This document shows positions 42,469 to 51,749 of a stretch of DNA of 60,768 nt, one piece after another. The stretch is from NCBI GenBank assembly GCA_947629685.1, contig CANREP010000001.1, positions 177,958 to 238,725 on the forward strand. The letters are read 5' to 3'. Below the pieces are notes generated by a model that was given only the letters and a program-made list of their open reading frames with translations, was not told the origin of the DNA and made no database searches. Both the position numbers and the translations under genes were made by a program. This DNA is from an uncultured Phascolarctobacterium sp. GTDB lineage: Bacteria > Bacillota > Negativicutes > Acidaminococcales > Acidaminococcaceae. Positions within the stretch are counted from its first letter, which is position 1, and each line of letters begins with the position of its first letter.

Positions 42469-44727
42469 ATGCGTAAGGAATTATATGATATTACAGGGAT
42501 GAGCTGCTCTGCCTGTTCCGCCCGTATTGAAAAGGTTGTAGGCAAGCTGCCGGGCGTAGAGCAGCTAAACGTCAACCTGCTGAAAAACAGCATGACCATC
42601 ACCTACGACGAAAAGCAGCTGCCGCCGGAAAAAATAACGGCTAAAATTGCCGCTCTCGGCTTTGGCGCTGCCCTGCATCAGCCGCTGCAGAAGCTGCAGG
42701 CGCAGTCTGGACCTGCAGAAGACGAAGCCCAGCCGCTGCGTCAGCGCTTTATTTATTCCCTGTTTTTCACACTGCCTCTCTTTTATCTTGCTATGGGCAG
42801 AATGTACGGCTGGCCCCTGCCGGAAATCTTCCTCGGCGACGAAAACGCCCTGATAAACGCTCTTACCCAGATGCTGCTGGCGCTGCCGGTACTTATCCTG
42901 GGACGCAGCTATTTCCAGCACGGCTTAGCCAATCTGCTGCACCGCGCGCCCAACATGGACTCGCTTATCGCCCTTGGCTCTTCCGCTTCCTTTATCTACG
43001 GCCTGTATGTAATCTACAGAATGGCCTGGCTGTTAGGACGCGGTCAGCTGGCGGCGGCAGCACATTTTTCTCACCAGCTTTATTTTGAATCGGCAGCGAT
43101 GATCGTTACCCTTATCACCTTGGGAAAATTTCTGGAAGCACGCGCCAAAAAGAAAACCTCCGCCGCTATTGCAGGCCTGATGCAGCTGACGCCTCAAACT
43201 GCCATAGTAGAACGGCACGGCATCCAAGGCGAGCTTCCCCTCGAAGAAGTCGTCAGCGGCGACATCCTTATCGTCAAAGCCGGCGCTTCCGTTCCTGCCG
43301 ACGGCATTATCACCGACGGCAGCGGCTCGATAGATGAATCGGCTATTACCGGTGAAAGCCTGCCGGTTGATAAACTTACCGGGGATAAGGTTATCGGCGG
43401 CACCATCAATAAAAACGGCTACTTTAAGATGCGGGTAACTGCTATAGGCCAAAATACGGCTTTGGCGCGTATTATCAGCCTGGTAGACGAAGCTACTTCC
43501 TCCAAAGCGCCTATCGCCCGCATGGCTGATAAAATCAGCGGTATCTTTGTGCCTGTCGTCATAACCATCGCCGCCCTTACTGCGGCTTACTGGCTGCTGG
43601 CCGGCGCTGACCCGGAATTTGCCCTCACGGCGGCAATTTCCGTCCTGGTTATTTCCTGTCCCTGTGCTCTGGGCCTTGCTACGCCCACGGCTATCATGGT
43701 TGGCACCGGCAAGGGGGCTACCGCAGGCATCCTGATTAAATCTGCCGCGGCCTTAGAAACAGCCCACAGCGTCGATACCGTCATACTTGACAAGACCGGC
43801 ACCATCACCGCAGGCCAGCCGGAAATAACCGACATTATCCCCTGTCAGACCAGTGAAACAGAACTGCTGTCGGCAGCAGCCGCCCTGGAAAAACTGTCGG
43901 AACACGCTTTAGGCGCTCCCATTATCGCTGCTGCAGCCAGCAGGCAGCTACCGCTGCCCCCAGCAGCCGACTATCACCTGCAGCCCGGGCAAGGCATTAC
44001 GGCCGTCATTGACGGTCAGACCTGTTACGGCGGCAACAAGCTGCTGATGGACAGCGCCGGCGTCGACACAACGCCGCTGCAGCAGCAGGCTCTACAGCTG
44101 GCGCAGGACGGCAAGACGCCGCTCTTTTTTGCCCACGGCAGTAAGCTGCTGGGCCTGATAGCTGTAGCCGACACCGTTAAAGCGACCAGCGCCGCTGCCA
44201 TTGACCGTTTGCAACAAATGGGTCTTACGGTCATCATGGTTACCGGCGATAACGAAATAACAGCCCAAGCCATTGGCCGCCGCACCCATATCAGCCAGGT
44301 CATTTCCGGCGTACTTCCTGAAAACAAGGAACAGATTGTGCGCCGGCTGCAGCAGCAGGGCCATAAAGTAGCCATGGTCGGCGACGGTATCAACGACGCT
44401 CCGGCGCTGACCCGCGCCGATGTCGGTATCGCTATCGGCGCAGGTACTGACATTGCCATGGAGGCAGCGGACATCGTGCTGATGAAAAGCGACCTGCTGG
44501 ATGTGCCCAAAGCCATCAGCCTCAGTAAGGCAGTTATGAAAAATATCAAAGAAAACCTTTTCTGGGCGTTCTTTTATAACGCTGTCGGCATCCCGGTAGC
44601 GGCAGGGTTATTTTACAACAGTTTCGGACTGCTGCTGGACCCGATGCTGGCTGCCGCCGCCATGAGCTGCAGTTCCGTCTCCGTGGTCAGCAACGCCTTA
44701 CGGCTGCGTAATTTTACTTTCAAATAA
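42469..44727 (+). CDS. copA: Copper-translocating P1B-type ATPase
   Basis: A 752-residue pump for monovalent copper, exporting it across the inner membrane. One N-terminal HMA domain with GMSCSACSA (C13, C16) precedes eight helices. The ion-binding SCPCALGLATP motif is in helix 6, the phosphorylation motif is DKTGTI, the phosphatase loop is ESAITGESLPV, and GDGINDAPAL is the hinge. Only one HMA domain is present, where many homologues carry two. The ribosome site AAGGAG precedes the ATG. It is in operon with copZ. Confidence 0.96.
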   Translation: MRKELYDITGMSCSACSARIEKVVGKLPGVEQLNVNLLKNSMTITYDEKQLPPEKITAKIAALGFGAALHQPLQKLQAQSGPAEDEAQPLRQRFIYSLFFTLPLFYLAMGRMYGWPLPEIFLGDENALINALTQMLLALPVLILGRSYFQHGLANLLHRAPNMDSLIALGSSASFIYGLYVIYRMAWLLGRGQLAAAAHFSHQLYFESAAMIVTLITLGKFLEARAKKKTSAAIAGLMQLTPQTAIVERHGIQGELPLEEVVSGDILIVKAGASVPADGIITDGSGSIDESAITGESLPVDKLTGDKVIGGTINKNGYFKMRVTAIGQNTALARIISLVDEATSSKAPIARMADKISGIFVPVVITIAALTAAYWLLAGADPEFALTAAISVLVISCPCALGLATPTAIMVGTGKGATAGILIKSAAALETAHSVDTVILDKTGTITAGQPEITDIIPCQTSETELLSAAAALEKLSEHALGAPIIAAAASRQLPLPPAADYHLQPGQGITAVIDGQTCYGGNKLLMDSAGVDTTPLQQQALQLAQDGKTPLFFAHGSKLLGLIAVADTVKATSAAAIDRLQQMGLTVIMVTGDNEITAQAIGRRTHISQVISGVLPENKEQIVRRLQQQGHKVAMVGDGINDAPALTRADVGIAIGAGTDIAMEAADIVLMKSDLLDVPKAISLSKAVMKNIKENLFWAFFYNAVGIPVAAGLFYNSFGLLLDPMLAAAAMSCSSVSVVSNALRLRNFTFK

Positions 44728-44762
44728 ACTTTGCAATATATAACAGAAAAGAGGTCATCATC

Positions 44763-44969
44763 ATGTACAAAACTATCTCTATCGAAGGTATGCACTGCCA
44801 GCACTGCTCCGCTGCCGTAACCAAGGCGCTGGCAGCGCTTCCCGGCGTCAGCGGAGTATCCGTTAGCCTGGAACAGGGTCAGGCAGTATTGGACGCAGGC
44901 AGCAACAGCGACGCCGCCCTGCGCGAAGCGATTGAAGATATCGGCTTCGACGTTACCGCGATAAAATAA
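44763..44969 (+). CDS. copZ: Copper chaperone CopZ
   Basis: A 68-residue HMA-fold protein with the metal site GMHCQHCSAAV near residue 10 (CxxC). It carries Cu(I) to the CopA pump. AGAGG lies before the ATG and the gene is 35 bases after copA, in the same unit, ending at a terminator. Confidence 0.93.
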   Translation: MYKTISIEGMHCQHCSAAVTKALAALPGVSGVSVSLEQGQAVLDAGSNSDAALREAIEDIGFDVTAIK

Positions 44970-44984
44970 TCCTGGCAGCAGCAA

Positions 44985-45018
44985 AAAAGCAGCCTTACTG
45001 AAAAGTAAGACTGCTTTT
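44985..45018. terminator. Bidirectional intrinsic terminator
   Basis: A 15-bp stem with one mismatch (44985-44999 against 45004-45018) with A and T tracts on both sides. It lies between copZ and the convergent MATE gene. Confidence 0.85.
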
Positions 45019-45023
45019 TAATT

Positions 45024-46373
45024 TTATTTTTCTGTAAGCTGGCAATTCCGTTCCAAGACTTTGACAAAATACAGATAACTGCCAAACAGGAAAACAGAAC
45101 TGCTGATCCAGGCAATGGGCTCTGCCAGACAGATGCCCACATAGCCCAGCATCTCACCCAGGTACACAGCGGCCAAAGTACGCATAATCAGCTCGATAAC
45201 GCCGGAACACATGGGTATCATGGCTATGCCCATCCCCTGTACCGCGTTACGGAAAATGAAAATCTGACTGAGGAAGAAATAGCAAGGCACCGTGTACAGG
45301 ATATACAGCCGCGCTGCTTCCAGCACTTCTGCGTGCGGCTGATCCAAAAAGATGCTGATGACCTCGCGTCCGAAAGCAAAGAGCAGCACCGCCGCCACCA
45401 GGCTGAACGCCAACGCCAGCAGAGAGCATTTCCTTACTGCTTCCCTAATCCTGTCAAAACGACGGGCACCAAAATTCTGCGCCGTAAAGACCGCCATGGC
45501 GATGCCGAAAGAAATCATGGGCTGCAGGGCCAGCTGTTCTACACGGATGGCCGTAGTAAACCCGGCAATCATATCTGCGCCAAATTTATTGCAGACCGCC
45601 TGCAGAAAGATAATGCCGAGCCCCAGGACAGAAAATTGTACCGCCATAGGCAAACCCATACGCAGATGCTGCCAGAGTTCATAGCCCGTAAGCTGGAAAT
45701 CGCGGCGTCTGATATGCAGCTGCGGGAACTTCTTGTAAATATAAAGGATACACAGCGCCGCAGATATTGCCTGGGCAATAACGAGGGCAATAGCGCTGCC
45801 CGGCACGCCCCAGCCAAACCACAGGATAAACACCAGCGCCAGCACGATATTTACCAGCGACGAAATAATCAGAAAATACAGCGGTGTCTTACTGTCGCCC
45901 AGCGAGCGCATTACGCCGGAAAGCAGGTTATAGGCCATCATAGCCACGATACCGTCGGTAATAATCATTACATAACTGCGGGCATCTGCCGCCAGCTCAG
46001 GCGGTATATTCATCAGCAGCAATACCGGCTCGATAATCAGATGCATGATGAGCATGATGAGCACTACGAAAGCGGCGCTCAGGAAAATACTGGTAGCAAT
46101 ACTGCGCCGCATCCCATCCATATCACGGGCACCGTACCGCTGGCCGGTCACCACCGTAAAGCCGTTGCTGAGACCGATGGTGAGCACCACCTGCAGCATA
46201 AACAGCGGCGAGATAGCGCCCACTGCCGCCAGTGCCTCTACGCCGATTGTGCGTCCGACAATGATGATATCGGCAATATTATACAGCTGCTGGAAGATGT
46301 TGCCAATCAGCAGCGGTACCATAAAAGGCAGGATAAGCTTTAAGGGCTTGCCCTCCGTCATATTGGTCAACAC
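45024..46373 (-). CDS. MATE family efflux transporter
   Basis: A 449-residue twelve-helix Na+- or H+-coupled multidrug/toxin extrusion protein, DinF/NorM-like. The start LPFMVPLLIGNIFQQLYNIADIIIVGR-type helix 1 and the repeated QPMISFGIAMAVFTAQNFGA in the second half are typical. The GTG start at 46373 is preceded by GAGGTGAG; a 14-bp palindrome lies at the expected transcription start. It is monocistronic. The substrate cannot be read. Confidence 0.93.
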   Translation of the reverse strand: MLTNMTEGKPLKLILPFMVPLLIGNIFQQLYNIADIIIVGRTIGVEALAAVGAISPLFMLQVVLTIGLSNGFTVVTGQRYGARDMDGMRRSIATSIFLSAAFVVLIMLIMHLIIEPVLLLMNIPPELAADARSYVMIITDGIVAMMAYNLLSGVMRSLGDSKTPLYFLIISSLVNIVLALVFILWFGWGVPGSAIALVIAQAISAALCILYIYKKFPQLHIRRRDFQLTGYELWQHLRMGLPMAVQFSVLGLGIIFLQAVCNKFGADMIAGFTTAIRVEQLALQPMISFGIAMAVFTAQNFGARRFDRIREAVRKCSLLALAFSLVAAVLLFAFGREVISIFLDQPHAEVLEAARLYILYTVPCYFFLSQIFIFRNAVQGMGIAMIPMCSGVIELIMRTLAAVYLGEMLGYVGICLAEPIAWISSSVFLFGSYLYFVKVLERNCQLTEK

Positions 46374-46400
46374 GAAAAACTCACCTCACAAACAACTTAC

Positions 46401-46422
46401 TGACTAATTAGTCATTATTATA
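46401..46422 (-). promoter_or_regulatory. MATE promoter -10 and palindromic operator
   Basis: TGACTAATTAGTCA (46401-46414) is a perfect 14-bp palindrome, and TATAAT (minus strand, 46422-46417) is three bases upstream of it, so it would cover the transcription start. The size and symmetry suit a MarR-type site, but no such regulator is adjacent. The -35 is weak. Confidence 0.55.
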
Positions 46423-46463
46423 GCATATAAAAAATTTTTCTTCATGCCTATCTGCACAAAAAA

Positions 46464-46492
46464 ATGTATGCGGAAAAATTTCCCGCATACAT
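46464..46492 (-). terminator. Intrinsic terminator after the FAH-family gene
   Basis: ATGTATGCGG (46464-46473) pairs perfectly with 46483-46492, with a seven-U run on the minus strand. It lies 12 bases past the gene's stop. Confidence 0.88.
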
Positions 46493-46504
46493 ATCCTAAC
46501 CATA

Positions 46505-47269
46505 TTATTCTTTTACCACACGGTTGCTGATCTTACCGATGCCTTCGATTTCTACAGTAACCTCGTCGCCCTCGTTCATTGTACCAAAGCCCACAGGAGT
46601 ACCCGTAAGCACCAAATCGCCGGCATCCAAGGTCATATTCTGCGAAATATAGCTCAGGATTTCAAAAGGACTGTATACCATATCGCTGGTACGGGCCTGC
46701 TGTTTTAACACGCCGTTAACCCAGAGTCTGATTTCCAGATCGCTGGGATTGAGGTCGGTTTCCAGCCACGGCCCCAGCGGACAGAAGGTATCGAAAGACT
46801 TGCAGCGCAGCCACTGGCTTTCCTTTTTCTGGATATCGCTGGCAGTGATATCATTGGCGCAGGTATAACCAAGGATATATTTATGCACATCCTCCGTCTT
46901 AACATTTTTCATGCGCTTTTTGATGACGATGCCCAGCTCTGCGCCATAGGCCAGCTCCTGTACCTGACGAGGCCAGATGATATTCTCGCCGGTACCGATG
47001 ACCGTATGCGCAGCCTTAGCAAACAGCGCAGGCTCCTGCGGCACGCTGTAGCCGCATTCGTCGGCATGGGCCCGGTAATTGAAGCTGACGCAGATAATCT
47101 GCTTGGGCACGCACGGAGCCAAAAGCTGAACGTCATCGAGAGCAAAAACCTCGTCAGTGATACGCCAGTAAGTGTCAAGGCTGCCGTATACGCAGCGGAT
47201 AATTTTACCGTCAATAAAACCTATATGTTTAGCGCCTGTTTTTTTATCTGTAAATCTTACGCACCTCAT
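46505..47269 (-). CDS. Fumarylacetoacetate hydrolase family protein
   Basis: A 254-residue FAH-family enzyme; members hydrolyse or decarboxylate beta-diketo acids or act as 2-oxo-acid lyases. ICVSFNYRAHADECG and the LVLTGTPVGFGTM segments are diagnostic. In the usual Glu-x-Glu metal site the first glutamate aligns with G in YGAELGIVI, while the second and the downstream aspartate in CANDITASD are kept, so metal binding may be altered. The start ATG directly follows the PHP gene stop with GGGGGAAG as ribosome site. Substrate unknown. Confidence 0.85.
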   Translation of the reverse strand: MRCVRFTDKKTGAKHIGFIDGKIIRCVYGSLDTYWRITDEVFALDDVQLLAPCVPKQIICVSFNYRAHADECGYSVPQEPALFAKAAHTVIGTGENIIWPRQVQELAYGAELGIVIKKRMKNVKTEDVHKYILGYTCANDITASDIQKKESQWLRCKSFDTFCPLGPWLETDLNPSDLEIRLWVNGVLKQQARTSDMVYSPFEILSYISQNMTLDAGDLVLTGTPVGFGTMNEGDEVTVEIEGIGKISNRVVKE

Positions 47270-48049
47270 TTAATCTTCCCCCAATAAATACATTTTTCTC
47301 TCTTTAAAATAGACCGGCTGCAGCTCAGCTTTCTGCGCCAACAGCAGCGCCTTATCCAGCCTGCGTCCCACATGCTCGCTGTAATGGGCATCGCTGCCTA
47401 TAGTGCAGTAACGCCCGCCCAGCTGCCTGTACCGCTGGTAAATAGCCAGCAGAGCCTCGCAGGCCTGCGCCTCATCAAGACGGCGGGTATTGATCTCCAT
47501 AGGTATATTTCTTTTAATCAGAGTAAGAAACAGCCTGTCAAAAAGCTCTTTTTCTTCATTGAGCCGCAGCTCCTTATCTGCATAGGGCCAATAACGGCAG
47601 ATATAATCAATATGGGCAAAAGCATCAAAATCATGATGGTTTTCCACACAGGCGATAGCGTCGCTTAAAAAGGCATGTACAGCCTCTTTTTTGCTGCGTC
47701 CCTGATAAAAGGACGGCTCGTAAATATCCTGCCGCTGTACGCAATGAATAGAGCCCAGGACAAAGTCAAAGGGGTGACCCGCAGCTACCTTGTCGTCTGC
47801 CGCAGCAGTATGTACCTGCATACCGATCTCGATACCGACCAGCACCCTGTCGCTGCGCAAAGGCTGCGTTACAGAAAAATATTCATCTATATCAAAAATA
47901 AACGCGTCAGGATTGGTAGGATAATCATAATCCCAGTGCTCGGTAAAGACTATACCTATCTTCTGACTTTCTGCCGCTGCAACAGCGTCATCAAAATCCA
48001 TGTGGCTGTCGCAGGAATAATTGCAGTGCATATGCGTATCAAATAACAT
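47270..48049 (-). CDS. PHP-domain phosphoesterase (histidinol-phosphatase type)
   Basis: A 259-residue metal-dependent phosphoesterase. The PHP motifs are readable: DTHMHCNYSCDSHMD at the N terminus, FTEHWDYDYP, GIEIG, LGSIHCVQ, FAHIDYICRY and IGSDAHYSEHVG near the end. The set fits HisK-type histidinol phosphatases, but other PHP substrates are possible because no his genes are near. It is cotranscribed with the FAH gene, with no gap. The start ATG is at 48049. Confidence 0.85.
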   Translation of the reverse strand: MLFDTHMHCNYSCDSHMDFDDAVAAAESQKIGIVFTEHWDYDYPTNPDAFIFDIDEYFSVTQPLRSDRVLVGIEIGMQVHTAAADDKVAAGHPFDFVLGSIHCVQRQDIYEPSFYQGRSKKEAVHAFLSDAIACVENHHDFDAFAHIDYICRYWPYADKELRLNEEKELFDRLFLTLIKRNIPMEINTRRLDEAQACEALLAIYQRYRQLGGRYCTIGSDAHYSEHVGRRLDKALLLAQKAELQPVYFKERKMYLLGED

Positions 48050-48152
48050 ATTTATTACCTCTTTCCACGGTCTTTATTTTACCAAATAGAACCGGAAAAG
48101 AAAACAGGCAGCAATGCCTGCAGAAAAGATTTTAAAATTATTTTACGAATAC

Positions 48153-48183
48153 AAAATCCTCCGGCTCTTGCCAGAGGATTTTT
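48153..48183 (-). terminator. Intrinsic terminator after the lipoprotein gene
   Basis: AAAATCCTC pairs with GAGGATTTT around a GGC/GCC-extended stem with one mismatch, five bases past the stop of the gene at 48189. Confidence 0.75.
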
Positions 48184-48188
48184 CTTCA

Positions 48189-48746
48189 TTATTTCTTTTT
48201 CAGACTAATCAAGGTGCCGTCCGGTTTAAATTCTGCAGCGTATTCCTCACGCTCGCTTTCAGCGTCAATCAAAACGCTCCATTCGCCTTTCCAGAAACGG
48301 TATACCGCCGTCTGTTGTACTTTGACGTCTTTTTTGTCTTTTACCTTTTCAGCAAAAGCCTTATAGATTTCCGGCAATTTTTCAAAATGTAAGTCTTCCA
48401 TTGGAATAACGTTATCAGCCATATTGCCGTTGCCAGTTATTTTCACCGGCACGCCATTGCTCCAGCTGCCGTTTCTGTATTCATAATGGTCAACGTCTTC
48501 GGTACCGGGTTTAAGAATATCTATAACGATGAAATTACCGCCATGATCTTTACTGTTGACCACAGTCACATCCTGAAATACCATCAGTTTCTTGCCTTTA
48601 AATTCCGGTTTTTCCTGTAACTGACCCATGATTTTTTCCATGGCTCCGGCATCAGTAAAGATATTGCTGCTGCTTCCGCCGCCTCCGCAGGCTGTAACTG
48701 CCATCAATGTCAACAACATCAATAATCCTACAAAAAATTTTTTCAT
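48189..48746 (-). CDS. Lipoprotein of unknown function
   Basis: A 185-residue lipoprotein. The signal peptide ends at a lipobox VTAC with the lipidated cysteine at residue 20, followed by a GGGGSSS linker. The mature part is an alpha/beta domain with KPEFKGKKLMVFQDVTVVN, IVIDILKPGTEDVDHYEY and a C-terminal WSVLIDAESEREEYAAEF. No known domain is recognised. It has its own terminator and is likely monocistronic. The ribosome site AGGAGG precedes the ATG. Confidence 0.72.
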   Translation of the reverse strand: MKKFFVGLLMLLTLMAVTACGGGGSSSNIFTDAGAMEKIMGQLQEKPEFKGKKLMVFQDVTVVNSKDHGGNFIVIDILKPGTEDVDHYEYRNGSWSNGVPVKITGNGNMADNVIPMEDLHFEKLPEIYKAFAEKVKDKKDVKVQQTAVYRFWKGEWSVLIDAESEREEYAAEFKPDGTLISLKKK

Positions 48747-48825
48747 TAATAACGCCTCCTTGCATATGTTGTATTAAGTACATTGTAGCATACCTATATC
48801 AGCGTAACAATCCCCGTCAAATAAT

Positions 48826-48856
48826 AAAAACCGCTCCGGTAATTGTACCGAAGCGG
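48826..48856 (-). terminator. Intrinsic terminator after ychF
   Basis: CCGCTCCGGTA (48831-48841) pairs with 48846-48856 with one mismatch, and AAAAA on the plus strand (48826-48830) gives the U tract. It is 20 bases past the ychF stop. Confidence 0.8.
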
Positions 48857-48876
48857 CTGCTGCTTGAGATTATATT

Positions 48877-49983
48877 TTAGACATTGAAACGGAATTCAAC
48901 TACGTCGCCATCCTGCATAACGTAATCCTTACCTTCCAGACGTACCAGCCCTTTTTCACGGGCAGCGGCCTTGCTGCCGCAGGCTACCAGGTCGTTAAAG
49001 GAAACTATCTCCGCACGGATAAAGCCGCGCTCAAAATCAGTATGGATCTTGCCCGCTGCCTGCGGAGCCTTAGTGCCGCAGGTGATGGTCCAGGCACGGG
49101 ATTCCATTTCGCCGGCAGTCAGATAAGTCATCAGGCCCAAAAGTTTAAAGCCTGCTTTAATTAAACGGTCCAGGCCTGCTTCCTGCAAACCTGCCATTTC
49201 CAAAAATTCCTTTGCTTCGTCAGCGGGAAGCTCGGCAATCTCACTTTCCATCTTGGCGGAAATAACGATAACTTCCGCGCCTTCTTCCTCAGCATACTTG
49301 CGCACTGCTTCTACATGCTGATTACCGGAAGCGTCGCCGGCTTCTTCTTCAGCGACATTGGTAACATACAGTACCGGCTTCATAGTCAGCAGGTGCAGTT
49401 CCTGCAGAAATTCTTTCTCCTCGTCAGTCAATCCCTGACGACGGGCAGGCACGGCTTCTCCCAGTCCTGCCAGTACTTTTTCCAACGCCGCTTTTTCCAG
49501 CGGTACTTTCTTATCGCCGGTCTTGAGCAGTTTTACAATGCGCTCCATGCGTTTTTCTACGGTTTCCATATCTGCCAGACACAGCTCGGTATTGATGATT
49601 TCAATATCGCGCAGCGGGTCGATGCTGCCCTCTACATGGGTAATATTGCCGTCTTCAAAGCAGCGCACTACCTGGGCAATCGCGTCTACCTCGCGGATAT
49701 GCGCCAGGAATTTATTACCCAGTCCTTCGCCCTTGGATGCGCCTTTTACCAGGCCGGCAATATCTACAAAACGCATAGCTGCCGGCACAATTTTCTTGGA
49801 ATGGAACATATCGCTGAGAACCTGCAGACGTTCATCAGGAACATCTACTACGCCCACATTGGGCTCGATGGTACAAAAAGGATAGTTGGCCGCTTCCGCA
49901 CCGGCCTTGGTAATAGCATTGAACAGGGTGCTTTTGCCCACGTTAGGCAAGCCCACGATACCTACTTCTAAATTAGTGCTCAC
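48877..49983 (-). CDS. ychF: Redox-regulated ATPase YchF (Obg family)
   Basis: A 368-residue P-loop NTPase of the Obg family that prefers ATP and binds ribosomes. [18 protein letters not shown] is the P-loop at residues 8-25, the [17 protein letters not shown] switch follows, and the NVAEEE motif replaces the NKxD of true GTPases. A C-terminal TGS domain ends the protein. The GTG start at 49983 follows AAGGAG. In Bacillus the gene (yyaF) lies next to oriC. No neighbours are cotranscribed. Confidence 0.97.
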   Translation of the reverse strand: MSTNLEVGIVGLPNVGKSTLFNAITKAGAEAANYPFCTIEPNVGVVDVPDERLQVLSDMFHSKKIVPAAMRFVDIAGLVKGASKGEGLGNKFLAHIREVDAIAQVVRCFEDGNITHVEGSIDPLRDIEIINTELCLADMETVEKRMERIVKLLKTGDKKVPLEKAALEKVLAGLGEAVPARRQGLTDEEKEFLQELHLLTMKPVLYVTNVAEEEAGDASGNQHVEAVRKYAEEEGAEVIVISAKMESEIAELPADEAKEFLEMAGLQEAGLDRLIKAGFKLLGLMTYLTAGEMESRAWTITCGTKAPQAAGKIHTDFERGFIRAEIVSFNDLVACGSKAAAREKGLVRLEGKDYVMQDGDVVEFRFNV

Positions 49984-50099
49984 TCTTATCGCTCCTTATA
50001 TATGCCATTTACAGACAATGTGCAAAGATATTTATATCTTATAGTATTGTACAATAACTGCAGTTTTTATGCAATTACCTTGCTTTATTACCCGGGAAA

Positions 50100-50708
50100 T
50101 TATCGCAGCAAGGCAACAAAATACCACAACAGGCGCAAACCGTAACAGATAAGTACGATGCCGCAGCCGCGGTTAATATACTTTAAAATACTGCTGTTTA
50201 AACGCCCGCCGATGCAGTGCGCAGCGCTGGCCAGTCCCATAAACCACAAACAGGACGCGCTGACTACACCGGCAATAAAATAGTACCGGCCGCAGCTCGT
50301 GCAGGCCGCCTGAGCCGCTCCTAAAAGAAGCGTGCCGTCGATAACCGCCTGCGGATTGAACCAGGTAACGGCACAGGCCGCTGCCGCCGTCTGCAGCCAG
50401 CTTCTGTTCTCTGTCTGTATCAGTTCTACTTTTTGAGTACATGCCAGGCCCCAGCCTATCCTGATTACCGCCAATCCTCCAACCAGCAGCATCAGCATCT
50501 GCAGCCAGAAAAACCGCTGCAGTAAAAGTCCGATTCCCCAAAAACAGCCTAAAGCCAAAGTGATATCAAAGAAAATTACGGTACCTGCCGTCAGCCATGC
50601 CTGCCGCAGCGTTCCTGCCGCTGCCGTATTGATGACAAACAAGTTCTGCATCCCGATAGGAGCAACATAAGCCAAACCTAAAAGCAAGCCCTGCAAATAG
50701 TCACTCAT
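50100..50708 (-). CDS. LysE family amino-acid exporter
   Basis: A 202-residue inner-membrane protein with six predicted helices. LLLGLAYVAPIGMQNLFVIN and AACAVTWFNPQAVIDGTLLL match the LysE/ArgO family, which exports lysine or arginine. The ATG at 50708 lies inside the last codons of the EamA gene (eight-base overlap), so the two are translationally coupled. An upstream GTG (50720) is the alternative start. The substrate is inferred from the family only. Confidence 0.88.
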   Translation of the reverse strand: MSDYLQGLLLGLAYVAPIGMQNLFVINTAAAGTLRQAWLTAGTVIFFDITLALGCFWGIGLLLQRFFWLQMLMLLVGGLAVIRIGWGLACTQKVELIQTENRSWLQTAAAACAVTWFNPQAVIDGTLLLGAAQAACTSCGRYYFIAGVVSASCLWFMGLASAAHCIGGRLNSSILKYINRGCGIVLICYGLRLLWYFVALLR

Positions 50709-51645
50709 GGTCTTGTCCACCTGTCTCTTTCCTGTCTGCTATCAGCCTGCGCATAATCTGTGCCGGCAGCCCCTGTTCATTTTCTGACAGCAGCAGCCCG
50801 ACCAGCGTCAACAGCATCCCCGTCCACAGCAGCAGCGTCAGCGGCTCTGCCAGCACGATATGCGCAGTCAGCACGGTAACCAGCGGCGACAGGTAGATAT
50901 AAGCTGCCGTCTTGGTAGCGCCGATAGTCTGCACGGCATAATTCCATGTCACAAAGCAGGCAGCTGATGCGCCCAAGCCTAAAAACAGCAGATTGCCCAT
51001 ATTCACGGCTTTCAGATAACAGTCAGTCTTAAAAGAAGTATCAAAGATAAACAGGAACGGCAGCATGAACAAAAGTCCCCAGCCAAAAATCACCCGCGTG
51101 GACTGGATAACATTGAAATTATAGCCGCCTATTATTTTACTGAAAACAGAATAAAAGCCCCAGACACATACCGCCATGATAGTGAGGAAATCTCCCAACG
51201 GATTGAGCATCAGGCTGCGCCCGTTAAAGACGATACAGACAATCCCCGCCAGAGCAAAGAGAAAGCCCAGGAAAAAGCTTTTATGCAGCCGCTCCCCCTG
51301 CAGGAATTTCTGCGCCAGCATGGCTGTTATAAACGGTATACAGGTAGTTATTACGGCTGCATTGGAGGCAGTAGTATATTTTAAAGCAAAATTTTCCAGC
51401 AGAAAATACAGCGTTATCCCGCTGATGCCCGCGCCGATAAAAATACGCCGCTGCGGCCAGGTCAGGTGCAGACGCCGCGGGCGCAACAGCCACAATACGG
51501 TAAAGCCCAACAGGAAACGGGAAAAAAGGATTTCCAGCGGCTGGAAATCCTGCAAAAGTACCTTGGTAGAAATAAAGGTCGTCCCCCATAAAAATATGGT
51601 AAACAGTGCGGCCAGATGACCCTGTAAAAACTTTCTTCCCTGCAT
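50701..51645 (-). CDS. EamA/DMT family transporter
   Basis: A 314-residue inner-membrane protein with ten helices in two EamA repeats: AALFTIFLWGTTFISTKVLL begins the first and GDFLTIMAVCVWGFYSVFSK the second. Members export metabolites or amino acids. It overlaps the LysE gene, which may share a role in amino-acid efflux. I chose the ATG at 51645 because GGGAGGG lies eight bases upstream; the longer frame from 51711 has no ribosome site. Confidence 0.9.
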   Translation of the reverse strand: MQGRKFLQGHLAALFTIFLWGTTFISTKVLLQDFQPLEILFSRFLLGFTVLWLLRPRRLHLTWPQRRIFIGAGISGITLYFLLENFALKYTTASNAAVITTCIPFITAMLAQKFLQGERLHKSFFLGFLFALAGIVCIVFNGRSLMLNPLGDFLTIMAVCVWGFYSVFSKIIGGYNFNVIQSTRVIFGWGLLFMLPFLFIFDTSFKTDCYLKAVNMGNLLFLGLGASAACFVTWNYAVQTIGATKTAAYIYLSPLVTVLTAHIVLAEPLTLLLWTGMLLTLVGLLLSENEQGLPAQIMRRLIADRKETGGQDHE

Positions 51646-51688
51646 GTAACCTGCCCTCCCATCAATGCCGTTGTATCTGCCGCCGTAT

Positions 51689-51717
51689 TTGACAATCGTT
51701 CCCGGCAGCACTACAAT
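51689..51717 (+). promoter_or_regulatory. Sigma-A promoter of the RibU-like gene
   Basis: Perfect TTGACA (51689-51694), a 17-bp spacer and TACAAT (51712-51717). Only about 25 bases of leader remain, so no FMN riboswitch fits between this promoter and the ATG. Confidence 0.75.
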
Positions 51718-51749
51718 AATAACTACTTATAAAAACAGGAGTAATCCCC

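Noticed and set aside
45333-46343. 336-codon open frame on the plus strand opposite the MATE gene
   Set aside because: The protein is rich in Arg, His and Gln with no hydrophobic order, as expected for an antisense reading of a membrane protein.
51660-51749. FMN riboswitch upstream of the RibU-like gene
   Set aside because: Only about 30 bases of transcript precede the ATG and none of the conserved FMN riboswitch segments is present.
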